A stretch of DNA of 64,000 nucleotides from Dehalobacter sp. 12DCB1 (GCF_004343605.1 NZ_POSF01000018.1:153717-217716), one strand, 5' to 3'; positions 45,823 through 54,297 are shown, counted from the stretch's first letter. Translations and numbers: made by a program. The notes: a model not told the origin generated them from the letters alone.

Positions 45823-46548
45823 TCAAGGTACTAAGTTAACAGTAATGAAAAATAGGACAAGAGCCGTCATGCTGATCATTTCCCAGCTTTTTAAATGCAA
45901 ATGTTTGCCAAACGTCCGCTGCTTGCTTCGGCCATAGCCTTTTAACTCCATTGCAAGAGCGATATCTGAAGTATGCCGGACTGTGCGATAGAGCAACGGC
46001 ATAAACGTTAACGGAAGATTTTTGATTCTATTTTTAATCCCTTCCGAGGGATAACCCCGAACCGATTGACTCTCTGAAATTGCCAGATACTCCTTTTGCA
46101 TCAGAGGAAAAAAACGTTTTGTCATAACGACCAACATAGCATAACGATAAGGAACACCCCACACTATAAGCATTAAAGCCGCATCTATGGCAGAAGTCCA
46201 GGTCGTAAACTGAACAGCAGCCAAAGTCACGGCTGCCGTGCGGGAAATACCCAAAGCAGCAGCCGGAATAGCGCCTGTATAAACAGACAGAATACCCCAT
46301 TTCCAGAGAATATCTCCATCCCGGCAGAACAATAGCTGTATGACAACAATCTGCGAGGCTACTAAAAGCATTATTGGCAGCAGTATTTTATATTTTTTTA
46401 AATGGTTAGAAAAAATACAGTCCGTAATCATTACCAATGCAATCATCCCAATTTCCAGAATCAGATTCTGCGAAAACAAAGCCGTAAGGATCAGTGTTAA
46501 ACACCATACCAACTTCGTACGTGGATCAATTTTTTCAATGAAATCCAT
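45823..46548 (-). CDS. ECF transporter T component (EcfT/CbiQ type)
   Basis: Transmembrane coupling subunit, 241 residues: IDPRTKLVWCLTLILTALF, several helices, and the coupling motif region with SQSVRGYPSEGIKNRIKNL and ALAMELKGYGRSKQRT, where the ARG/GYG-type motifs contact the ATPases. The ATG at 46548 has AAGGAAGGCG at good spacing and overlaps the ATPase gene by 14 bases, indicating coupled translation. Confidence 0.9.
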   Translation of the reverse strand: MDFIEKIDPRTKLVWCLTLILTALFSQNLILEIGMIALVMITDCIFSNHLKKYKILLPIMLLVASQIVVIQLLFCRDGDILWKWGILSVYTGAIPAAALGISRTAAVTLAAVQFTTWTSAIDAALMLIVWGVPYRYAMLVVMTKRFFPLMQKEYLAISESQSVRGYPSEGIKNRIKNLPLTFMPLLYRTVRHTSDIALAMELKGYGRSKQRTFGKHLHLKSWEMISMTALVLFFITVNLVP

Positions 46549-48031
46549 AATCAACGCCTTCCTTCTGGAAATCTAACCCGATGTCTTTAAGGGTCTTTTC
46601 ATAAGAACCAATCTCTTGGGCCGGAATATCCAATGCCAGACGGTGCTTGTGCATTGCCACAATACGATTGGCATATTGTTTGGCCAAACCCAGATCATGG
46701 GTAACGAGAATAACTGTTTTACCTTGCTGCTGAAATGCTGAGAGCAGCTCCATGATCACGACACTTTGTTCTTCATCTAAGCCTGAGGTCGGTTCATCAG
46801 CCATGATAATCTCAGGATCTCCTACTAAAACAGAGGCAATTGCCAGTTTCTGACGCTGGCAACGGCTGAGCCTATGCGGATGGATATCGGCGTATGCCAA
46901 CAGCCCGACTTCAGTCAAAATTCCATTCACTTTCTCTTCAATTTCCCCTCTCGGCAGTTTCCTTGTTCTTAAAATAAATGCTACCTCGTCTTTTACTGTA
47001 TTCGAAAAAATTTGAAGATCAGGGTTTTGAAACAGAAAACCTATTTGACTGCGTATGGTTGCAAAATTTCTTTTGGTTAGGGGTTTGCCAAATATCTGAA
47101 TTGCACCAGCATCCGGGACAAGCAGACCTTCCATTAACTTTAAGAGCGTCGTTTTGCCTGAACCATTGAGTCCAATCAACCCAATAAAATCGCCGTGATT
47201 AATCGACAAATCAATTTTCTCACATCCCTTAAAATCCCCTTTATAGGTAAAGGTTAGATCCTTCACTTCAATTATTTTTTTATCTGTTGCTGTAATATTT
47301 TTTGCTGGGCTAGTTTTTTTATTTAACCGTTCTAGATAGTCATCAGGGCTGCATTCTTCTTTAATGGCTCCTTCAGCCATGATAAGAATACGATTGGTAT
47401 AGGGGAGAATATCGCAGGCCCGGTCCATTACCATAATCACGGTAACTCCCTTTTCTCTGTTTAAATAAGCGATATGAGAATAGAGGTCTTGTTTTCCCTT
47501 TCCGTCTAATTCTGCGGTGGGCTGATCTAAAACAAGAATAGGAGTTTCCATCGCTAGAACACTTGCCAATACCACTCTTTGAGCTTGACCGCCGGACAGC
47601 CCATCCGTATTTCTTTGTTCAAAACCCTCCAGTCCAACGAATTGTAAAGTTTTTTTGACTCTATTCTTAATTTCCTCCCAAGGAAGTTCCATATTGGCAA
47701 TGCCGAAAGCAACCTCTTCCGCCGCCGTGATACTGACAATCTGATTTTGCGGCTCCTGCATCATATAACCGATGTAATCGCACATTTTTGCTAAGGGGAT
47801 TTCATGGATGTTTTGCCCCATCACCTTAATGGTACCGTTTAACTGCCCATTGAAAAATTGAGGCGCTGCTCCGGTGATGCTATGAAGCAACATCGATTTG
47901 CCCGATGCAGCTTCCCCTGTAATAGCAATGAAATCTCCTTGATTAATGGTTAAGTCAATATCTTTTAATACTTTTTTTGTTTCAGGCGGAAAAGCAAGAG
48001 ATTCTATTTTAAGCTGTACCGCAGGTTCCAT
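46535..48031 (-). CDS. ECF transporter double ATPase (tandem EcfA/CbiO)
   Basis: Fused pair of ABC ATPase domains, 498 residues, energising an ECF vitamin importer. Domain 1: Walker A ITGEAASGKSMLLHS, signature LSGGQAQRVVLASVL, Walker B ILVLDQPTAELD. Domain 2: Walker A LIGLNGSGKTTLLKL, a degenerate signature (LSRCQRQKLAIASVL) and Walker B IIMADEPTSGLD. The order ATPase-ATPase, T, S resembles ykoDCE-type operons. GGAGGCTTTCATCC precedes the ATG. It is the first gene after the cobalamin riboswitch and terminator. Confidence 0.93.
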   Translation of the reverse strand: MEPAVQLKIESLAFPPETKKVLKDIDLTINQGDFIAITGEAASGKSMLLHSITGAAPQFFNGQLNGTIKVMGQNIHEIPLAKMCDYIGYMMQEPQNQIVSITAAEEVAFGIANMELPWEEIKNRVKKTLQFVGLEGFEQRNTDGLSGGQAQRVVLASVLAMETPILVLDQPTAELDGKGKQDLYSHIAYLNREKGVTVIMVMDRACDILPYTNRILIMAEGAIKEECSPDDYLERLNKKTSPAKNITATDKKIIEVKDLTFTYKGDFKGCEKIDLSINHGDFIGLIGLNGSGKTTLLKLMEGLLVPDAGAIQIFGKPLTKRNFATIRSQIGFLFQNPDLQIFSNTVKDEVAFILRTRKLPRGEIEEKVNGILTEVGLLAYADIHPHRLSRCQRQKLAIASVLVGDPEIIMADEPTSGLDEEQSVVIMELLSAFQQQGKTVILVTHDLGLAKQYANRIVAMHKHRLALDIPAQEIGSYEKTLKDIGLDFQKEGVDYGFH

Positions 48032-48083
48032 CGGATGAAAGCCTCCATATAAAAATCTAAACTATGTAAACGACATGCATACA

Positions 48084-48130
48084 AAAAAAGTTCCAGTTTT
48101 GAGAGATACTAACTCTCAAACTGAAACTTT
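48084..48130 (-). terminator. Intrinsic terminator between cobalamin riboswitch and ECF operon
   Basis: On the minus strand AAAGTTTCAGTTTGAGAG pairs with CTCTCAAAACTGGAACTTT (one bulge/mismatch) around a TTAGTAT loop, followed by seven T. It lies between the riboswitch aptamer and the first gene, so binding of B12 is likely to favour transcription termination here. Confidence 0.85.
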
Positions 48131-48154
48131 ACCATTGCTTCATGTTGATATCTT

Positions 48155-48307
48155 CATTGGCAGGTCTTCTGACTCATAGCTTTAACCGATTTCTGTGCCT
48201 TCCCGATTTCTCAGTGGCATCGTACAGTCATCACAGCTATTTACAGCGGCGGGTCCGTCCAGGAATTGCACCTGATTCCCTATTCTTCTCGATAAGAGAC
48301 ACCAAAA
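48155..48307 (-). promoter_or_regulatory. Cobalamin riboswitch
   Basis: Read on the minus strand the element contains the conserved blocks in order: AGGGAAT-CAGGTGCAATTCC, then GGACGGACCCGCCGCTGTAA, then TGCCACTGAG, CGGGAAGGC, and the 3' block AGTCAGAAGACCTGCC. These are the core of the adenosylcobalamin-class aptamer. A terminator follows 25 bases downstream and then the ECF transporter operon, so high B12 should switch the operon off. Confidence 0.93.
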
Positions 48308-48378
48308 AAGAATGTATGATTATTACGTCTTATTCTAAATGAAATTGAAGAAAAGTCAAGAGAAAAGATGGTGAGATT

Positions 48379-48579
48379 TTAACATTTGCAGCCAGGACTA
48401 CATTTCCCAGATGAACAGGTTTTACCACCTTTAACTCCATAGGCATTAACCGTTGTAAACCGCTGAGTTATTTTATCATCAGCGCACTGCGGACATATTT
48501 GTTTGTCTCTTGAACTAACACTACAAAAAACAGAAAACTTGTGACCACACTTTTCGCAGATAAAGTCATAAGTTGGCAT
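48379..48579 (-). CDS. FmdB-family zinc ribbon protein
   Basis: Small 66-residue protein: MPTYDFICEKCGHKFSVF, then CPQCADDKITQRF, forming the CxxC...CxxC zinc ribbon of the FmdB putative regulatory family. The C-terminal tail is Cys/Gly-rich (TCSSGKCSPGCKC) and might bind a further metal. A TTAGGAGG-type site (on the minus strand, TAGGAGGTTATTAA) precedes the ATG. Role unknown; it lies upstream of the riboswitch, on the same strand. Confidence 0.88.
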   Translation of the reverse strand: MPTYDFICEKCGHKFSVFCSVSSRDKQICPQCADDKITQRFTTVNAYGVKGGKTCSSGKCSPGCKC

Positions 48580-48672
48580 TTAATAACCTCCTAAAAAATC
48601 TTTTCTTTATCAAATCAATAATAAATTCATTGAATCCCCAACATTATATCCGTATGACATCAGGAGAAAATA

Positions 48673-48836
48673 CTAGTACCATGTCAACCCTAAATCTATA
48701 TATCCTGGCGGCAGATTTCTGTTAATACTGCGTTGTCGTCAATCACCATACGCTCGGTATGCCTCAATCCTCCGCCTTGTCTTAAAAGAAATCTGCTCCC
48801 CATTATATTACAGTTTTAAGGTTGACAAGGTACTAG
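48673..48836. mobile_element. Miniature inverted-repeat element (MITE-like)
   Basis: Left end CTAGTACCATGTCAACC (48673-48689) is the inverse of GGTTGACAAGGTACTAG (48820-48836) with one mismatch. A second nested pair, GCAGATTTCT and AGAAATCTGC, lies inside. No reading frame fits the 164 bases. The ends carry CTAG on both sides, which may be a target-site duplication or part of the ends. It lies just downstream of rdhK1, past its stop. Confidence 0.6.
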
Positions 48837-48856
48837 CTGGTCTTAATTGTAGATCT

Positions 48857-49522
48857 TTAAATATGTTTCTGCCAGTTTTTTAGACGGCTATAATCCTGTA
48901 TAATGATCCCTCCATATATTGGCCGTATAATGTTCTCAGATTTTAAGTCGCGAAATAATTTTGACACCGTTACTCTTGTTGTATCTGCAAGTTCAGCCAA
49001 ATCTTGTTGATTGATAAACAGTTGCATCCCTTGTTGATCTGCAAGTGCACATAAAGTTTCGATAATTCTATGGTCTACCTTGTAAGTGTAATGTTTCTGC
49101 AGCCGGCTTATATGGTTATTACTTTTCATTGAAAGGTCGTAGAGCAGCTCTTCAGTAAGCGTAAAATCAGACTTCATCAAACTTTTCATTTCCTGAATTG
49201 AAATTGCAGCGGCTACTGTGTCTTCAACAGCCGTAAATGAACCGAGAGGGGGAATACCGGTAAACAATGGCGCAATCATAAATAAATTATTTGCACCCAA
49301 GACATCAATGAGAACCTCATTGCCTTCTTCGTCAACTTTCGAATATTCAACCGTCCCTGTAAAAATATATAATAGCTTCTCAATCGTAATGCCTTGTTTA
49401 ATAATAATGCTTCCTTTGGGATATAACAATCTTTCTCTATCCGCAAAAACTTTCTTCCAACCATCTATTGGCGACCGGAATAATTTTGTGTGTTTCAGCC
49501 ATGGTAGATCATTATCACTCAT
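48857..49522 (-). CDS. rdhK: CRP/FNR-family regulator, RdhK/CprK-like (cluster 1)
   Basis: Transcription activator of 221 residues. The N-terminal cyclic-nucleotide-type beta-barrel (LYPKGSIIIKQGITIEKLLYIFTGTVEYSK) would bind a halogenated effector in CprK-like proteins. The C-terminal winged helix has the recognition helix QQDLAELADTTRVTVSKLFRDLKSENII. AAGGGAGTGTAATC precedes the ATG. It is the last gene on the strand after rdhA-rdhB-rdhC of cluster 1, separated from rdhC by 320 bases with its own probable promoter. No [4Fe-4S] cysteine set of FNR is seen. Confidence 0.88.
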   Translation of the reverse strand: MSDNDLPWLKHTKLFRSPIDGWKKVFADRERLLYPKGSIIIKQGITIEKLLYIFTGTVEYSKVDEEGNEVLIDVLGANNLFMIAPLFTGIPPLGSFTAVEDTVAAAISIQEMKSLMKSDFTLTEELLYDLSMKSNNHISRLQKHYTYKVDHRIIETLCALADQQGMQLFINQQDLAELADTTRVTVSKLFRDLKSENIIRPIYGGIIIQDYSRLKNWQKHI

Positions 49523-49842
49523 GATTACACTCCCTTGTACTTAGCCTTATACTTAGACTAATTAATATGTGAAAATGTAATTATGTTGTTTCCTTGTCCT
49601 GCCTAAATCTCCTGATAATTAGAGATATGGGCAGACAGAACTACCCTTACCTTGATTATATATTATTTTTCTTCGTGGATATAGTATGCAGATAATGGAC
49701 ATCTAACGGCGAGCGTCAATTTAATTAACGCTGGTGAATGGTTATAAAAGTTGTTTTATGTTGCTAAATACTAAGATTATAACTAAAAATAAGATTGTCG
49801 CTGTCAAAGTACAGAAAAATACTTCCTTAGAGCCAAGGTTCC
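49523..49842. promoter_or_regulatory. rdhC1-rdhK1 intergenic region with palindrome
   Basis: Holds the probable rdhK1 promoter. GCGTCAATTTAATTAACGC (49713-49731) is a near-perfect 19-base palindrome with TTAATTAA-like half-sites and may be an operator. I do not find an exact TTAAT-N4-ATTAA dehalobox. No gene. Confidence 0.4.
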
Positions 49843-51072
49843 TCATAGTGTCCTTCCTTTATTCGTTAGAATACCTTGTTCCTGTTTCTTTTGGAAAAGG
49901 GAATTTACGAACCGTCTTGCTTTAATGATGATTTCATTGATCACCCCGACCGGACAAAAGTATAAACACCAAAATCTTCTAATAAACAGCGATACAACCA
50001 GGATAATACTGAGCAGTATCCATTGCACACTCACCCCCTGAAATCCGAACAGGACTCCAAAGGGCTCATAACTGCCACCTACACTCGGTGATTTAAAGCA
50101 AAAGCTTAAAATCAGCACGATCCAAACTAACATGTATTTAATTTTTTGCAGCCATGTTCCTATATTATGATTACATTTTAGTTTTCCGCCTCCGATTTTT
50201 GCCAGTATCTCCTGAATTCCTCCAAAAGGACATAACCAATAACAGTATAGATTCTTTCCGCTTAAGAAAATAATTAATGGAATCCCGACGATCAAAATAT
50301 ACCAAAAAAGATTTTGTTTAAAAGCTGGGAAGAATCCCATTAATCCGCTGGCAATGTTTGCAAGTGAAATTGAGCAGTTAAACCAGAAACCTGTAAAAAA
50401 TATACTGCATATAATAACTACCCAGCGCAGCTTATTGATTTTCAAACGCACTCCTATAATCGTTGCAAATATTAATAAAGCCAAACCTATTTCTTTAATC
50501 CCCAAATTAATATTCTCCGAAGGCTCAGAAATATTCAAGGCAAATTGGTTTCTACCCAGCCCATGACTAGCCTGGCGGACTGCATCGGTAATTCCTCTTG
50601 ATGATAGCGTAGCACTGGTCACCTTGTCGATATCCCGTCCAATTTCCAGCGGTTCATCTACAGATTTACCTGTAAATTGCTTCAGAAAATCCCCTCTCAA
50701 AACTGATTGAATATAGGATGGTGTTTCCGTAGCATACCCTACAACCCGAACTTTTAAAATGTTACCGTTGGGGTCTGTAGCCGTTAAAACAGATACAGGA
50801 CCGCCATAGCCGCTTCCTTGGCCAAAAACTACGTATCCCTGCAGCGTATCCTGACCGTTGATATTCTTATAGCCTGCATAGGTCAGAGGATGAGTTTCAA
50901 TTACTTCAAACTCCTGAGCATTGCTCAGCATTGAGGGTAAGAATTGCTGGACATCCATCTGTCTGCCCTTAAAACTAAACAATAATGCGATCATTAAAGA
51001 TCCATAAAACATAAATAAGAACAGTTTTTTTAAATGAGCTTTAGACAAATTACACATCTCCCGGTATACCAT
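49843..51072 (-). CDS. rdhC: RdhC/NosR-like membrane flavoprotein (cluster 1)
   Basis: Membrane-bound FMN-binding protein of the NosR/CprC family, about 409 residues, proposed to pass electrons from quinones to reductive dehalogenases. A first helix is followed by an outside FMN-binding domain with the flavinylation motif DKVTSATLSS (the Thr that carries FMN), then five further helices. Two C-x3-CP motifs occur in polytopic loops: YCYWLCPFGG and LYFCPVGV. The start is uncertain: ATG 51072 has no good site, whereas a TTG at 51048 follows GGGAG. It lies downstream of rdhB1 on the same strand. Confidence 0.9.
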   Translation of the reverse strand: MVYREMCNLSKAHLKKLFLFMFYGSLMIALLFSFKGRQMDVQQFLPSMLSNAQEFEVIETHPLTYAGYKNINGQDTLQGYVVFGQGSGYGGPVSVLTATDPNGNILKVRVVGYATETPSYIQSVLRGDFLKQFTGKSVDEPLEIGRDIDKVTSATLSSRGITDAVRQASHGLGRNQFALNISEPSENINLGIKEIGLALLIFATIIGVRLKINKLRWVVIICSIFFTGFWFNCSISLANIASGLMGFFPAFKQNLFWYILIVGIPLIIFLSGKNLYCYWLCPFGGIQEILAKIGGGKLKCNHNIGTWLQKIKYMLVWIVLILSFCFKSPSVGGSYEPFGVLFGFQGVSVQWILLSIILVVSLFIRRFWCLYFCPVGVINEIIIKARRFVNSLFQKKQEQGILTNKGRTL

Positions 51073-51305
51073 CGTTTATTATATCCGCACTACGTGCCTT
51101 TCTCAGCACTTCCCACCTTAATTGAAACATAGTGCATATAGTTCCAAGTCTTGTTGGATCCGGCTACAAGAGTGTCCCTCAAATTTTCTTAAACTGCTAA
51201 CCACGCTTTTACGACAAACGGTTTGACTGCCCAGCGATTATATTTTTGTTTTCTCTCTGGGCAGCAAACCATTCAGCCTTACCTTAAAACTGAGAACAAA
51301 AATAA

Positions 51306-51611
51306 TTACATTTTAGATGCATTATCAATTATTTTTGCTTTCGGTACAGTAAAAAACCAACGCCAGATCCCGACTCCTGAAATTACAGTGATTGCAGTCA
51401 AAAAGACTCCGCCCATTAAAGCCGCACGAGACTCATTTTCACCGAGACTAGTGAAAATAAATATATCCGTTAAAAAGAGTAATAAAACCCACGCACAAAC
51501 GACTAACCATTTCCACCAATTTAAGCTTTGACCACGTTGCTTCGACCATGAATACAACCAATACACAGCTACTGCTGTTCCCATTCCTGCAATGAACGAA
51601 TAAAGGCTCAT
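51306..51611 (-). CDS. rdhB: RdhB membrane anchor (cluster 1)
   Basis: Small hydrophobic protein of 101 residues with three membrane helices (FIAGMGTAVAVYWLYSW, WLVVCAWVLLLFLTDIFIF, LMGGVFLTAITVISGVGIW). It has the usual size and topology of RdhB, which anchors the catalytic RdhA to the outer face of the cytoplasmic membrane. Starts 12 bases after rdhA1; GGAGGGATAGCGG-type site present. Confidence 0.88.
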   Translation of the reverse strand: MSLYSFIAGMGTAVAVYWLYSWSKQRGQSLNWWKWLVVCAWVLLLFLTDIFIFTSLGENESRAALMGGVFLTAITVISGVGIWRWFFTVPKAKIIDNASKM

Positions 51612-51623
51612 CCGCTATCCCTC

Positions 51624-53165
51624 CTATTTCTTAAAGATGCCTTCCGGTATTCCGTCAAAGAACATATCCGTTCTCATCCACCAAGGCACGTCTTTATAAG
51701 TCGCCCACGTCGGAGCATTATAATCGTCCTTTGACGGACTCGGATAAAAGCTCTTTTGCCCCCATAGCATGATTTGATGTGCTATTCCGGTTCGATCTCT
51801 TACAGCCAATTCACGGCTATACTTATGCAACGCATTGTCAAATCTGCGCCACGGACACACAGAATAACAAACACCACACATATGTCTGACGGGAACAGAA
51901 GCATAATAGTTCTGACATTTTTCTCTGTCTGACATCCAACGTACCACGCCATCGTCCTGCAGTTCGGGTTGTCCGCTTGGAATAGAGCCACCAGGACATT
52001 TTTCCGCGCAAATCCCGCACTTGTCGCAGAAATCCTTTAAGCCCATGTTGATTGGCCGATCCGGCTCCATAGGAAGATTGGTCAGTACAACAGCCAATTT
52101 TACCGAGGGTCCAAATTCAGGTGTAACCAATATGCCGGGCCTTCCCATCTCACCTAATCCGGCATCAATTGCTAACGGTGTGGGTAAAAGTTCATCCCAC
52201 CCTATAATTGGGTTTCCGTTATATCTGGCAGGATACCCCAAAGCTTTAATAAAACCCGTAAGTCTTGCAGCAGCAAGACCTGACCGCGTATATGCCTCAA
52301 ATGGACTGTAAAAAAGCGGTGTTGCTTCTATTAAATTAGGTTCATGGGGTACAGCAATGACAATTGCATATTGCCACCAATCCGGGATGTCTATGGGACC
52401 ACCTCTTACCCCTCTTGGCGTTATTGGATCGATTCCTACCGCAGCTAAAATTGGAAGCATCCTAGGGTCCACGCCACCACCCCAGCCCAAGATCCACCTC
52501 GGATTGACTTTCGTAATACCCACTAAAGTCCCACCAAAGAGGCCTGCCATTTTTTTAATAAGTTTGCTTGTTTCTTTTGGATCCTTAACTTTTAATGGTT
52601 CTTTGATTACACCCTTAAAGTCCCACTCTTTTGGGTCCCCTACTAAGGGAGCAAGCATGCTGGTCCAAGCCTTGTTCCATGCAGTTGCAATCCCCCACAT
52701 ATCCTTATTCATTTTTTTCTCTTCTTCAGCGAGGTTCGGAAGAAGTTTGGTGAACCATGCTCTATCGCTTTCCAGTTTATCAGGATGCTTTGCGTAATAT
52801 TCTTTCAATCTGGGCATTAAATTTTCTTCGCCTTTTTTGCTTAATAAAGCATCTTCCTGATAGTACAGACGACGAAAGGTTGGTGAATCAACGTCTTGAT
52901 CCACACGATTGACCGGTCCTTTAATCTCATAACCAGGCTTATCTACTCTAAACGGCTCACGATTAAAATATACTTCCCCTTGTTCTGATTCCCATCCCAT
53001 CATCGTATCAATGGACTTTGCATCACCAAAGCTGCTGGCGGCAATTCCCCCGAGTGCCGCTACACCTCCAGCAAGCCCGGCAAATTTAAATAAAGAACGT
53101 CTGCTGATTTGAACGGATTTAATCTTGTCTACTACCGAGCCATTTTCTAACTGGTTATTTTCCAT
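51624..53165 (-). CDS. rdhA: Reductive dehalogenase RdhA (cluster 1)
   Basis: Corrinoid and Fe-S enzyme that removes halogen from an organohalide as terminal electron acceptor, 513 residues. The twin-arginine signal is QISRRSLFKFAGLAGGVAAL, placed after an unusually long ~20-residue polar leader. The B12-binding domain covers the middle, with PLAIDAGLGEMGRPGILVT. The two cluster motifs are CDKCGICAEKCPGG and CQNYYASV...CGVCYSVCPW. GTG at 53174 is a less likely start than ATG 53165, which has GGAG eight bases upstream. The substrate is unknown; it is not closely like CprA or PceA. Gene order here is A-B-C-K. Confidence 0.95.
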   Translation of the reverse strand: MENNQLENGSVVDKIKSVQISRRSLFKFAGLAGGVAALGGIAASSFGDAKSIDTMMGWESEQGEVYFNREPFRVDKPGYEIKGPVNRVDQDVDSPTFRRLYYQEDALLSKKGEENLMPRLKEYYAKHPDKLESDRAWFTKLLPNLAEEEKKMNKDMWGIATAWNKAWTSMLAPLVGDPKEWDFKGVIKEPLKVKDPKETSKLIKKMAGLFGGTLVGITKVNPRWILGWGGGVDPRMLPILAAVGIDPITPRGVRGGPIDIPDWWQYAIVIAVPHEPNLIEATPLFYSPFEAYTRSGLAAARLTGFIKALGYPARYNGNPIIGWDELLPTPLAIDAGLGEMGRPGILVTPEFGPSVKLAVVLTNLPMEPDRPINMGLKDFCDKCGICAEKCPGGSIPSGQPELQDDGVVRWMSDREKCQNYYASVPVRHMCGVCYSVCPWRRFDNALHKYSRELAVRDRTGIAHQIMLWGQKSFYPSPSKDDYNAPTWATYKDVPWWMRTDMFFDGIPEGIFKK

Positions 53166-53509
53166 CCTGTTCACTCCATTTCAATTTGTGAAAATAAAAA
53201 AGATAATGTTAAAAGTCCCTTAGAGCTAAACATTTGCGCAATGAAGTCCTGGTTTTTTAGACTCGTGAGTCTATACCTCTCCTCCTTTACTTAAAATACA
53301 GATCATATCTTAAACATGAGCGCTCGTATTCAGTTTATAGCAGTCAACTTTTTGTGTATGTTAAACAAATACTTTTCTGAATATTCAGAAAAGTCAAATG
53401 TAAACAAAGGAGCAATAGACTATTTCAGACTAATGCTCCCCAAAAATATTTGCCTTATTTTACATAGTTTCGGAGTTTACGCACAGAGTTTCTTAGTTTT
53501 TGTTTAGTA
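53166..53509. promoter_or_regulatory. Upstream region of rdhA1 with strong palindromes
   Basis: Contains a perfect 24-base palindrome (53371-53394, half-site ACTTTTCTGAAT), a second near-palindrome TAGACTCGTGAGTCTA (53258-53273), and an imperfect hairpin at 53407-53440 that may terminate the HxlR transcript. The promoter of rdhA1 should be here on the minus strand. Confidence 0.55.
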
Positions 53510-53866
53510 TTATTCGGACTCCTGAACCTGAATCCCCCAATGTGCAAGTTGTTTTAGAATCGGCATCAAGTCACTACAAAGGTCCGTCAATGCATATTCA
53601 ACCCTCACCGGCATCTCCATATATTGTTTGCGGTAGATAAGACCGTCTTCTTCCAATTCCTTCAATGAACTTGCCAACATCGTATTTGTTATGCCTCTAA
53701 TCTTGCGTTTCAGTTCATTATACCTTGTTATACCGTCTTGATTAAGCGCGCATAAAATAGGCACTTTCCATTTTCCGCCTATTAACCTTAGTGCGCTTCC
53801 TAATGGACAGTCCTCCATACATGGGCAGTTATTTCTGCATGCGCTGCTGTTTTGATCGCTTTTCAT
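53510..53866 (-). CDS. HxlR-family transcriptional regulator
   Basis: Winged-helix regulator of 118 residues. N-terminal cysteines (ACRNNCPCMEDCPLG) precede the HxlR core ALRLIGGKWKVPILCAL, RYNELKRKIRGITNTMLASSLKELEEDGLI and the wing RVEYALTDLCSDLMPIL. The Cys cluster may sense redox state or electrophiles, as in YodB/HypR relatives. It is divergent from a flavin-binding protein gene, a classic arrangement for HxlR and its target. Confidence 0.92.
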   Translation of the reverse strand: MKSDQNSSACRNNCPCMEDCPLGSALRLIGGKWKVPILCALNQDGITRYNELKRKIRGITNTMLASSLKELEEDGLIYRKQYMEMPVRVEYALTDLCSDLMPILKQLAHWGIQVQESE

Positions 53867-53935
53867 AGTCAGTTCTTCCTTACCTACTCATCATTTTCTG
53901 CGTACTTGAAAAATAAAATACAGATGGTAATATTG

Positions 53936-53947
53936 TACTAGGTAGTA
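53936..53947. promoter_or_regulatory. Putative HxlR operator
   Basis: The palindrome TACTAGGTAGTA lies in the HxlR/flavoprotein divergent region and resembles TACT-AGTA operators of YodB/HypR-type regulators. Confidence 0.5.
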
Positions 53948-53991
53948 AAACTAAAGTAAAGACGATCAAAAAATATTAAGGAGATGACGAG

Positions 53992-54297
53992 ATGGTTATT
54001 AATGAAGAGATCAAAGCAGTCATTGAGGGTTCGGCCTTCCTCTCCCTTGTTACGCTAGGTACAGATGGCATTCCTCACCCAATCATTGCAGGCAAAGGCG
54101 AAGTTGTAGACGACACAGTAGTTTTCGGCATTTACAAAATGGAAGTAACACAGCAGAATTTAGCAGCTAACAAAAATACATGGGTTGTTGCAGCCACAAT
54201 GAACAGCGGACCTAAAGGCTATCGTCTCGCTGGGACAGCTGAGGTCAAGGATAAACAGCTCATTTTCACCCCGTCAAAAATTGATGCTCTGATATAG
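53992..54297 (+). CDS. Pyridoxamine 5'-phosphate oxidase-family FMN-binding protein
   Basis: Small flavin-binding split-barrel protein of 101 residues: FLSLVTLGTDGIPHPIIAGKGEVVDDTVVFG, KMEVTQQNLAANKNTWVV, GYRLAGTAEV. AAGGAGATGACGAG precedes the ATG. The family includes flavin reductases and F420/FMN-dependent enzymes. Divergent from the HxlR gene, which probably controls it. A role in redox defence is plausible but not shown. Confidence 0.88.
   Translation: MVINEEIKAVIEGSAFLSLVTLGTDGIPHPIIAGKGEVVDDTVVFGIYKMEVTQQNLAANKNTWVVAATMNSGPKGYRLAGTAEVKDKQLIFTPSKIDALI

Noticed and set aside
49713..49731. Possible dehalobox (CprK site)
   Set aside because: The palindrome has TTAAT- and ATTGA-like halves but the spacer is three, not four, bases, so it does not fit the published TTAAT-N4-ATTAA box; kept only as a palindrome.
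51624..53165. RdhA1 as PceA or CfrA
   Set aside because: Beyond the cluster motifs and B12 region I see no extended match to these as I remember them, so no substrate was assigned.
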